This document shows, piece by piece, positions 1 to 5,023 of a stretch of 5,023 bases of DNA; the first letter of the stretch is position 1; each line of letters starts with the position of its first letter. This DNA is from Chloroflexota bacterium. Lineage in GTDB: Bacteria > Chloroflexota > Dehalococcoidia > Dehalococcoidales > RBG-16-60-22. Position numbers and translations under genes: made by a program. The stretch lies in assembly GCA_025358235.1 (NCBI GenBank), contig JANYKH010000188.1:1-5023 (forward strand), written 5' to 3'. The notes beneath the pieces are model-generated. The model made no database searches. It was not told the origin of the DNA and saw only the letters and a program-made list of their open reading frames with translations.

Positions 1-33
1 GGTCCTGTTACCGGCACTTCCAAAACGATACCC

Positions 34-309
34 TTAATCGTATTTGTTGTGACGCGCGAGGTAGTAATTCATCTCGTTAACGGTTTTTTTCTCGATTAAA
101 CCGTCATCCGCCAGTTTATCAAGCAGGGAATTCCAGCCCGCCAGAATAGCGGACACGGCAATGACATCCTTGTTCGCCAGAGAAATCCCCAACCCCCGGA
201 TTATCTCATCGATGGTAAAGGCCTGATCCGGGCTCAATTCCAGAAAATTAACAACCCGGGTTTGCTGATTGTTCAAACCTTTCTCAAATTGCTCTCTCGT
301 AATCGGCAT
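34..309 (-). CDS. Small hypothetical protein with predicted winged-helix fold
   Basis: A complete 91-residue protein that I do not recognise as a named family. The order of segments resembles a winged helix-turn-helix domain: a first helix around residues 7-23, a short helix in TIDEIIRGLGI (about 33-43), a longer helix around 48-68, then GLIEKKTVNEMNYYLA (about 71-86), which looks like two wing strands joined by a turn. No signal peptide, membrane segment or cysteine cluster is present. The ATG start is supported by a GGAGG at 316-320, six bases upstream on the minus strand, and a TACAAT -10-like box lies just beyond it. The gene is divergent from the thiolase and shares its control region, which fits a local regulator, but DNA binding is inferred from sequence pattern alone. 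The reading frame is convincing; the function is not established. Confidence 0.72.
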   Translation of the reverse strand: MPITREQFEKGLNNQQTRVVNFLELSPDQAFTIDEIIRGLGISLANKDVIAVSAILAGWNSLLDKLADDGLIEKKTVNEMNYYLARHNKYD

Positions 310-336
310 TTCATTCCTCCCTGTGTACTTACTCCG

Positions 337-342
337 ATTGTA
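337..342 (-). promoter_or_regulatory. Possible -10 box for the small winged-helix gene
   Basis: Read on the minus strand this is TACAAT, five of six matches to the sigma-70 -10 consensus. A start of transcription about seven bases downstream (near 330) would put the GGAGG at 316-320 inside a short leader of about 20 bases, which is a sensible arrangement. No good -35 box sits 16-18 bases upstream and there is no TG extension, so support is weak. Confidence 0.3.
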
Positions 343-387
343 TTACGGGCAGCCATATGTTTAGCATACGGGAATGTACTGATTTGA

Positions 388-494
388 GATACACCGACGA
401 GGTATTTTCCCCAAATCATTTACCACCAAATTTGACTCACCTCGTCTCATGGTGTTATCCTTTTATTTGTGCGTCTGCCACACAATAACCTCGT
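388..494. repeat. ACCTCGT half-sites: interrupted inverted repeat plus third copy
   Basis: GACGAGGT at 396-403 is repeated in exact inverted orientation as ACCTCGTC at 439-446. The symmetry continues imperfectly outward: GATACACC at 388-395 pairs with GGTGTTATC at 451-459, allowing a four-base bulge (447-450) and one extra base. A third half-site, ACCTCGT, is at 488-494 in the same orientation as the second. The second copy falls in the spacer of the candidate thiolase promoter and the third in its predicted leader. This suggests operators for a DNA-binding protein, possibly the divergent gene product. Alternatively the arms could form a hairpin with a 35-base loop. The repeats are visible directly; their role is inferred. 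Confidence 0.5.
432..461 (+). promoter_or_regulatory. Candidate sigma-70 promoter for the thiolase gene
   Basis: TTGACT at 432-437 matches the -35 consensus at five of six positions. After an 18-base spacer comes TATCCT at 456-461, which keeps the important first T, second A and last T of the -10 box. Transcription would begin near 468, giving a leader of about 80 bases. An inverted-repeat arm (439-446) lies within the spacer, where a bound protein would be expected to block RNA polymerase. Confidence 0.42.
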
Positions 495-530
495 GATTTA
501 CACCTAATAAAGGCTGAAAAAGCCAAAAAA

Positions 531-542
531 GGAGTTATAGGA
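531..542 (+). promoter_or_regulatory. Two alternative ribosome-binding sites before the thiolase
   Basis: The stronger Shine-Dalgarno core, GGAG at 531-534, is 13 bases from the ATG at 548, longer than usual. A weaker AGGA at 539-542 is at normal spacing (five bases). A small hairpin, GGCT at 512-515 with AGCC at 521-524, lies just upstream in the leader. It is too short to call a regulatory structure. Confidence 0.5.
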
Positions 543-547
543 AAAAG

Positions 548-1783
548 ATGAGTAGAGTTGGTGTAGTAGCTGCTGTCAGGACTCCAATCGGGAACTTTGG
601 TGGAGCCCTGAAAACAATCCCCGCATATGATCTCGCGGCGCTCGTAATGAACGAGGTCGTCAAGAGAGCGAAGATAAAGCCCGAACAGGTAAACCTCGTC
701 GTCATGGGCGAGAACTACCAGAGCGGCGAATATGTGAACATTGCCCGCATGGGCCTTCTGACCGCCGGCTGGCCGGTTGAAGTGCCGGGCATCACCCTTG
801 ACCGGCGCTGCCCCTCAGGCGCAGACGCCATCAACATCGGCACAATGACGATTCTTTCCGGGAACGCGGATATCGTAGTCGCCGGCGGCGTAGAATCAAT
901 GAGCACGGCTGAAATGTACATGACCGGCGATATGCGCTGGGGTATTGGCGGCTCGGGCGATGCGCCCCGCGGCCACGGCTCCCTCGCCAGCTGGAGCGTC
1001 CCGATGTATGACCGCATTCAGCGCGCCCGCACCATGTCCCAGCCTTCCTCCCGCTTCGGCGTACTGCCCTCCATGATGACCTGGGCTGAGAACGCCGCGG
1101 TTGAATTTAAAGTAACCCGCGAAGATTGCGACAAATGGGCTGTCCAGAGCAACCACCGCGCCTTCGCCGCCATGAACAACGGCAAATTCGATCAGGAAAT
1201 TATCCCCGTCCCCGTCCCCGGCCCCAAGGGCACCACCACCCTTTTCTCCAAGGATGAGAGACCCCGCGGCGATACCACCGTGGAAGCCATCAGCAAACTG
1301 AAACCGGTACTCGGCGGCGTTTGCACGGCGGCTAACTCCTGCGGCGAGAATGACGGCGCTTCAGTCGTTGTCCTGATGTCCGAAGCAAAAATGAAAGAAC
1401 TCGGCATCAAGCCTATGGCTTACGTAAAATCATTCGGCATGGGCGGCGCGGATCCCCGCTACGCTTATAAGGCCGCCACGGCTGCGGTTAAAATCGCCCT
1501 GGCCAAGGCCAACCTGACCGTAAAGGATATCGACCTTTTCGAGCTTCACGAAGCTTTTGCAGCCCAGACCATTTCCAACATGCGCGAAATGGGCATCACC
1601 GATGAATCACGCGTGAACGTGAACGGTTCCTGCGTATCCCTGGGCCACCCCCTGGGAGCCACGGGCGCCAGAATCGTTACGACCCTGGCTTATGAACTGA
1701 ACCGGCGGAACGTCAACCGCGGACTGGTCGCCATTTGCGGCGGTGGCGGCATGGGCGTAGCCATCATTCTCGAAAGAGTCTAG
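548..1783 (+). CDS. Thiolase family protein (acetyl-CoA C-acetyltransferase / acyltransferase)
   Basis: A complete 411-residue cytoplasmic thiolase, slightly longer than the usual 390-400. Family members either condense two acetyl-CoA into acetoacetyl-CoA or run the reverse thiolytic cleavage in beta-oxidation; direction and chain length cannot be read from the sequence. The nucleophilic cysteine is C88 in DRRCPSGADA. The C-terminal catalytic histidine is H367 in SLGHPLGATGAR, and the second cysteine is C397 in ICGGGGMG. The HEAF box is at 334-337, where biosynthetic thiolases usually have NEAF. HEAF is the form found in FadI and mitochondrial trifunctional-enzyme beta subunits. The substrate-binding loop region, about 120-250, is methionine- and serine-rich. 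All catalytic residues are present, so the enzyme should be active. The gene is flanked by its own candidate promoter and a strong terminator, with no other beta-oxidation gene in the window. The family is certain; the substrate is not. Confidence 0.95.
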   Translation: MSRVGVVAAVRTPIGNFGGALKTIPAYDLAALVMNEVVKRAKIKPEQVNLVVMGENYQSGEYVNIARMGLLTAGWPVEVPGITLDRRCPSGADAINIGTMTILSGNADIVVAGGVESMSTAEMYMTGDMRWGIGGSGDAPRGHGSLASWSVPMYDRIQRARTMSQPSSRFGVLPSMMTWAENAAVEFKVTREDCDKWAVQSNHRAFAAMNNGKFDQEIIPVPVPGPKGTTTLFSKDERPRGDTTVEAISKLKPVLGGVCTAANSCGENDGASVVVLMSEAKMKELGIKPMAYVKSFGMGGADPRYAYKAATAAVKIALAKANLTVKDIDLFELHEAFAAQTISNMREMGITDESRVNVNGSCVSLGHPLGATGARIVTTLAYELNRRNVNRGLVAICGGGGMGVAIILERV

Positions 1784-1819
1784 TTTAGTTCAGCCAATCC
1801 CATACAACCGGGAAAATAG

Positions 1820-1856
1820 TGACCCCCACCCCACACCGGGGCGGGGGTCATTTTTT
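1820..1856 (+). terminator. Rho-independent terminator after the thiolase
   Basis: The arm at 1820-1832 pairs with 1838-1850, giving 12 base pairs interrupted by one A/C mismatch (1828 with 1842) around a five-base ACACC loop. Six Ts follow directly at 1851-1856. It begins 36 bases after the thiolase stop codon, so it should end a single-gene transcript. Confidence 0.93.
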
Positions 1857-1897
1857 GGCATTTTTCAGGGGAGTGGGCCGGATCATCAACCGTCTAA

Positions 1898-2161
1898 CAC
1901 CATCACCAACGCATACATACCAACGGCGAAGGAGTGAGGGCTCCGGCGGTTATCGGCGCGAACGCAAAATTAGACAAATACGGCACAGCGCAGGGGCTTT
2001 TGAGCTTCACTTCATCCGCCATGCCGGCTAATTCGCCGGGAAGTTTGACCGCAGATAAATATCAGGCGGTTATCGCCTTTCTGCTGGTGCAGAATAACTA
2101 TATTACCGGGGCTTCTAGCTTCGATCCCAACAGTTTGAGCGGCATTCCCTTAAAGAAATAG
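1898..2161 (+). pseudogene. C-terminal remnant of a class I c-type cytochrome
   Basis: The frame ending at TAG 2159-2161 encodes a segment typical of the distal half of small monohaem c-type cytochromes. It contains NGEGVRAPAVIGANAKL, then KYGTAQGLLSFTSSAMP, then NSPGSLTADKYQAVIAFLLVQ. The methionine of SSAMP (codon 2021-2023) matches the axial haem ligand, and the last part matches the C-terminal helix. The proximal half is missing: an in-frame TAA at 1895-1897 closes the frame upstream, and no CXXCH occurs in any plus-strand frame between the terminator and this segment. The codons just before NGEG read HQRIH, where a C-x-x-C-H site would be expected. The possible GTG start at 1934 directly abuts AAGGA, leaving no spacing for a ribosome. 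I read this as a decayed or truncated gene. The family call rests on pattern recognition only. Confidence 0.62.
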
Positions 2162-2177
2162 ATTAGCCGCTACGGAT

Positions 2178-2975
2178 CTAAGGACTTTTAGGCTCAGTCA
2201 GAGACGCGGCAGTAAGGTTCTCTTCTTTCAGATAAAGATCGATGACGTCTGCAGTCCGGCCGTCTTTTTGCATTCGTCCGTGGTTTAGAAGGATCGTGCG
2301 GGGACACAGCGCGCGGACGGCATCAAGGTTATGACTGACGAAGAAAACGGTGCGCCCGCCCCCCGCCACCGCATTCATCTTGCCCAAACATTTCTTTTGG
2401 AAGGCCAGATCACCCACAGCGAGGACTTCATCCACGATGAGGACATCAGGGTCAAGATGGGCCGCCACGGAAAACGCCAACCGGACGTACATGCCGCTGG
2501 AATAGTGTTTTACCGGCGTATCCAAAAACTGGCCGATCTCTGAAAAATCCACGATATCATTGAATTTGCGCATGACTTCCGTCCGCTTCATGCCTAGGAC
2601 GGCGCCGTTAAAATAGATGTTTTCACGGCCGGTCAATTCCGGATGAAACCCCACCCCTACTTCCAGCAGAGAACTGACGCGGCCGTAAAGCTCGGCCTGC
2701 CCTTCAGAAGGCTCCGTGATGCGGGACAGGATTTTCAGAATTGTGCTTTTGCCCGCCCCGTTCCCGCCGATGATGCCGATAACCTCACCACGGCCGACTT
2801 CAAAGGAAATGTTTCTTAAAGCCCAGATGTGGCTGAAATCGCTGGATTTTTCCGCGCGGGGCCGGAATGGTTTGGTCACGGTATTCATGACCACATCGCG
2901 CAGCGTTTTGTAGGAGGCGGTCTGCCCGATGCGGTAGCGTTTTCCGATATTATCGACCCTGATGGCTACTTCCAC
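2178..2975 (-). CDS. Polysaccharide ABC exporter, ATP-binding subunit (Wzt/TagH type)
   Basis: A complete 265-residue ATPase that would power export of an undecaprenyl-linked polysaccharide (O-antigen, teichoic acid or similar) from the inner face of the cytoplasmic membrane. Visible motifs in order are the Walker A GGNGAGKST (70-78), the VGVGFHPELTGREN segment (106-119) typical of this subfamily around the Q-loop, the YSSGM signature (158-162), Walker B VLIVDE (178-183), LAVGD (185-189) and the switch histidine in SHN (H215). The N-terminal KRYRIG and WALRNISFEV stretches are also family-typical. The protein stops soon after the nucleotide-binding domain, so it lacks the C-terminal carbohydrate-binding domain of long Wzt proteins. 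The start is a GTG. The gene begins 18 bases after the permease stop codon, so the two form an operon. Subfamily is confident; the exported polymer is unknown, as no glycosyltransferase is in view. Confidence 0.93.
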   Translation of the reverse strand: MEVAIRVDNIGKRYRIGQTASYKTLRDVVMNTVTKPFRPRAEKSSDFSHIWALRNISFEVGRGEVIGIIGGNGAGKSTILKILSRITEPSEGQAELYGRVSSLLEVGVGFHPELTGRENIYFNGAVLGMKRTEVMRKFNDIVDFSEIGQFLDTPVKHYSSGMYVRLAFSVAAHLDPDVLIVDEVLAVGDLAFQKKCLGKMNAVAGGGRTVFFVSHNLDAVRALCPRTILLNHGRMQKDGRTADVIDLYLKEENLTAASLTEPKSP

Positions 2976-2986
2976 TGTTATGTTAA

Positions 2987-2990
2987 CTCC
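2987..2990 (-). promoter_or_regulatory. Ribosome-binding site supporting the GTG start of the ABC ATPase
   Basis: On the minus strand GGAG lies three bases after the permease TGA and 11 bases before the GTG at 2975. The permease stop codon is not in frame with the ATPase. No in-frame ATG lies between this site and the conserved first beta strand (EVAIRVDNI), so the GTG is the best start even though the spacing is a little long. Confidence 0.6.
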
Positions 2991-2993
2991 ACT

Positions 2994-3851
2994 TCAAACA
3001 ACATCAGCAAATAATTTTTCGCGGCGTTTGAAGTAATACACACCTGAAATCAGGACAAAAATGATGATGCCCGCGGAAGCAAAGACCAATACACCGGGGG
3101 GGTCTGTGCCCAGAATGGCCCAGCGGAGACCCTCGATGATGCCGGCCATGGGGTTAAGAAGGCCGTAAATTACCTGGTAGCGGGGGGGAACAAAAGAACT
3201 GGAATAGATTACTGGCGAAGCAAACAGGACAAGTTGCAGTAAAAACGGGATGGCATAGGCGATATCCCGGTACTCCACATTGATGGCGGCCAGCCAGAGA
3301 CCGAGCCCGGCAGCCAGCATAAGTTCCAGCAGCAGGAAAACCAACACCCAGAGAATGTTAAAGCCGGGAAGAAACCCGAAATAAAACATAAGCCCGATCA
3401 AAACGACAAAGGCGATCGCAAAGTCGATGAGTGGTGAAAGTATGCCGGAGATGGGCAGGAGCATACGGGGGAAATAGACCTTTTGAATCAGGTTGGCGTC
3501 AGCGACGAGGCTGAGACTGGCGCGGTTCAGGCCATTGGAGAAGAGCATCCAGGGGAGGAGGGCGGCGTAGGTAAAGAGGGGGTAAGGGACGTTGCCGGAG
3601 GGAATATTGGCGAGGATGCCGAAGAAAAGGCTAAAAACGATCATCATGAAGACTGGTTGGAGGATAGCCCAGGCAAAGCCGATGATGGTCTGCTTATAAC
3701 GGACTTTTACGTCCCGCCAGGTGAGGAAGTACAGCAATTCACGGTATTGCCAGAGTTCCCGGAGGTCAACGCTCACCCACCCGCGCGAGGGGCGGATTAC
3801 GGTAACGGAGCGTTCCAAACCGGGTTGGTCGTTAATGAGACTGGCAGACAT
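2994..3851 (-). CDS. Polysaccharide ABC exporter, permease subunit (Wzm/TagG type, ABC-2 family)
   Basis: A complete 285-residue integral membrane protein forming the channel of the exporter with the downstream ATPase. The N-terminal part carries VIRPSRGW (18-25), then DLRELWQYRELLYFLTWRD, then VRYKQTIIGFAWAILQP (50-66), a hallmark of the ABC-2 polysaccharide exporter family. About six hydrophobic segments follow, near 58-80, 92-110, 133-158, 166-190, 198-216 and 253-275. ADANLIQKVYFPR (117-129) is the conserved cytoplasmic stretch thought to contact the ATPase, and YRD (194-196) and LNPM (232-235) are also typical. There is no signal peptide. The ATG at 3851 is the first possible start, as an in-frame TGA lies two codons upstream, yet no Shine-Dalgarno precedes it. 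Sixty bases separate it from rimO. The coding strand contains two C7 runs, at 3096-3102 and 3182-3188. Confidence 0.94.
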   Translation of the reverse strand: MSASLINDQPGLERSVTVIRPSRGWVSVDLRELWQYRELLYFLTWRDVKVRYKQTIIGFAWAILQPVFMMIVFSLFFGILANIPSGNVPYPLFTYAALLPWMLFSNGLNRASLSLVADANLIQKVYFPRMLLPISGILSPLIDFAIAFVVLIGLMFYFGFLPGFNILWVLVFLLLELMLAAGLGLWLAAINVEYRDIAYAIPFLLQLVLFASPVIYSSSFVPPRYQVIYGLLNPMAGIIEGLRWAILGTDPPGVLVFASAGIIIFVLISGVYYFKRREKLFADVV

Positions 3852-3860
3852 ATATCAAGC

Positions 3861-3890
3861 ATAGTAAACCCAGCAGGGGGGGAGTGTCAA
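3861..3890 (-). promoter_or_regulatory. Promoter of the exporter operon, possibly leaderless
   Basis: Read on the minus strand, a perfect TTGACA (3890-3885) is followed by an 18-base spacer and TACTAT (3866-3861), four of six matches to the -10 box. The -10 box ends only nine bases before the permease ATG at 3851, so transcription would begin at about 3855-3853 and leave almost no leader. The spacer contains a run of seven Cs (3882-3876). Sequence match is good; activity is inferred. Confidence 0.55.
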
Positions 3891-3911
3891 AGGAGGGGGT
3901 AGATTGATTCC

Positions 3912-5023
3912 CTACTTCGACAGGGCAGGCACACCGTTCAGGTCATATATCGTGGCTCCGGTAATATGTACGGGGATTATCTGGCCAGCGGGCATTTCAC
4001 CTTTGACCAGGACAAGGCCGTCAATCTCAGGCGCGTCACGGTAACTGCGACCTATGGAGATACCCTGACCCGCCCCTTCCAATAACACATCCAGGTCACG
4101 GCCCACGAATTCCCGGTTGCGCTGAAGGGAGATTTGCTGCTGCAATTCCATGAGACGTCTCAGCCGTTCTTCTTTTACGTCTTCCGGAATGGGGTCGCCG
4201 AGGGGGGCGGCGGCAGTGCCGGGTTCACAGGAATATTTGAAGGCGCCGACTTTATCAAAGCGGATTTCTCCAACAAAATCGAGCAGCGTCTGGAATTCAG
4301 CTTCGGTTTCGCCGGGAAAACCGACGATGAAAGTGGTGCGCAGGGCGAGGTCCGGGATAGCCCGGCGCATTTTCCCCAGAGTATTGTGCACCCAATCGAT
4401 ATTAGCCGGGCGGAGCATGCGGCGAAGGGTGTCCGGGTGGGCATGCTGGAGGGGCATATCAAGATAATGGACTATCTGCTTTTGAGCGGCCATGACTTCA
4501 ATTAATTCATCAGTGACGTAGCCGGGATAGGCGTACATGACGCGGATCCAATCCACATTGGGGACGGCGGCAGTCATTTCTTTGAGCAATTGAGCCAGAC
4601 CGTTTTTTAAACCCAGGTCGGAGCCGTAATCGGTGGTATCCTGGGCAATCAGAATTATTTCCCGCACACCATCATCCTGTAAATAACGGGCTTCCTCTAA
4701 AATGGTTTCAACGGGGCGGCTGACGGCGATCCCCTTTATCAACGGGATAGAGCAGAAGGCACAGGGACGGCGGCAGCCATCAGCTATTTTCAAATAAGCA
4801 CTGGCGCCCTGGACGGAAACACGGAGCGCGCCATGTTCATCAGTGCCAACGGTGCCGGTATCGGGAATGTGATACCGGTTTTCGGTACCTGCGGCGATGT
4901 GCAGGCGCTCGATAACCTCGACAATATCCATCCAGCGGCGGGTGCCGAGGATGCCGTCCACGGCGGGGACGCGCCGGGTAACCTCCACGCCGGAAAGCTG
5001 GGTGAGGCAGCCGGCAGCGATAA
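3912..5023 (-). CDS. rimO: Ribosomal protein S12 methylthiotransferase RimO (5' end outside window)
   Basis: A radical-SAM enzyme that adds a methylthio group to the conserved aspartate of ribosomal protein S12 (Asp89 in E. coli), using two 4Fe-4S clusters. The frame stays open to the window edge, so the gene is partial at its 5' end. About 370 of roughly 440 residues are visible. The first visible residues, IAAGCLTQ, carry the last cysteine of the N-terminal UPF0004 cluster, and VPAVDGILGT follows as in family members. The radical-SAM motif is GCRRPCAFC, with its first cysteine codon at 4775-4773, followed by SIPLIKG. The C-terminal TRAM domain contains GRSYRDAPEIDG (about 4039-4004), the RimO form rather than that of the tRNA enzyme MiaB. 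A GTG at 4988 could be mistaken for the start but falls inside the N-terminal domain. The stop codon lies 60 bases before the exporter permease, with no terminator between them. Confidence 0.95.
   Translation of the reverse strand, partial: IAAGCLTQLSGVEVTRRVPAVDGILGTRRWMDIVEVIERLHIAAGTENRYHIPDTGTVGTDEHGALRVSVQGASAYLKIADGCRRPCAFCSIPLIKGIAVSRPVETILEEARYLQDDGVREIILIAQDTTDYGSDLGLKNGLAQLLKEMTAAVPNVDWIRVMYAYPGYVTDELIEVMAAQKQIVHYLDMPLQHAHPDTLRRMLRPANIDWVHNTLGKMRRAIPDLALRTTFIVGFPGETEAEFQTLLDFVGEIRFDKVGAFKYSCEPGTAAAPLGDPIPEDVKEERLRRLMELQQQISLQRNREFVGRDLDVLLEGAGQGISIGRSYRDAPEIDGLVLVKGEMPAGQIIPVHITGATIYDLNGVPALSK

Noticed and set aside
512..530. Small hairpin with A-tract before the thiolase (or T-tract on the other strand)
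   Set aside because: The stem has only four base pairs, too weak to call a terminator or riboswitch.
1201..1224. Short GTCCCC tandem repeat in the thiolase
   Set aside because: It simply encodes a Val-Pro-rich stretch (PVPVPGP) in frame, and nothing suggests an independent repeat element.
715..1410. Three minus-strand open frames opposite the thiolase
   Set aside because: They mirror a conserved thiolase and have no protein family pattern of their own.
1819..2031. Plus-strand open frame of 70 codons overlapping the terminator
   Set aside because: It starts inside the terminator hairpin, has low-complexity basic composition and runs out of frame with the recognisable cytochrome segment.
2162..2177. 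Terminator search between the cytochrome relic and the ABC ATPase
   Set aside because: Only a loop-less TAGCCGCTA near-palindrome is present, without a T tract on either strand.
3483..3902. 139-codon plus-strand open frame opposite the permease
   Set aside because: It is antisense to a strongly conserved membrane protein and its Glu/Gly-rich product is what the reverse complement of hydrophobic codons gives.
4134..4505. Open frames on both strands within rimO
   Set aside because: They lie wholly inside the conserved radical-SAM and TRAM-linker coding region of rimO and show no family features of their own.
4986..4988. GTG as start of rimO
   Set aside because: The frame continues upstream with IAAGCLTQLSG, including the conserved N-terminal cluster cysteine, so the true start lies beyond the window.

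Overview
The window reads as ordinary bacterial chromosome of moderate GC content. Genes are closely packed with strong Shine-Dalgarno sites and one clear intrinsic terminator. A stand-alone thiolase, a polysaccharide-type ABC exporter and a decayed monohaem cytochrome would suit an anaerobic, fatty-acid- or CoA-using bacterium, possibly a Firmicute of the Peptococcaceae or Negativicutes kind. That placement is only a guess from gene style. I saw no mobile element, CRISPR array, tRNA or rRNA.

Left part (1-1857). A small predicted winged-helix protein on the minus strand (34-309) diverges from a full-length thiolase on the plus strand (548-1783). The 238-base gap between them holds a candidate promoter for each gene and three copies of an ACCTCGT-type half-site, two of them arranged as an interrupted inverted repeat. 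The thiolase seems to be monocistronic, closed by a strong GC-rich hairpin with a T tract at 1820-1856. The layout suggests, without proving, that the small protein regulates the thiolase.

Middle (1858-2177). This gap holds the C-terminal half of a class I c-type cytochrome, recognisable by its methionine-ligand segment. It has no CXXCH haem site and no usable start, so it looks like a gene remnant.

Right part (2178-5023, all minus strand). In the direction of transcription the order is rimO (ribosomal protein S12 methylthiotransferase, 5' end outside the window), an ABC-2 permease and its ATPase. The permease and ATPase form a Wzm/Wzt or TagG/TagH-type exporter for a lipid-linked polysaccharide. 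They are 18 bases apart and clearly one operon. Between rimO and the permease lies a good sigma-70-type promoter whose -10 box ends only 9 bases before the permease ATG, and no Shine-Dalgarno is visible, so the exporter mRNA may be leaderless. No clearly new biological system is visible. The points most worth checking are the thiolase control region, the possible leaderless exporter promoter with its C7 tract, and the haem-less cytochrome relic.
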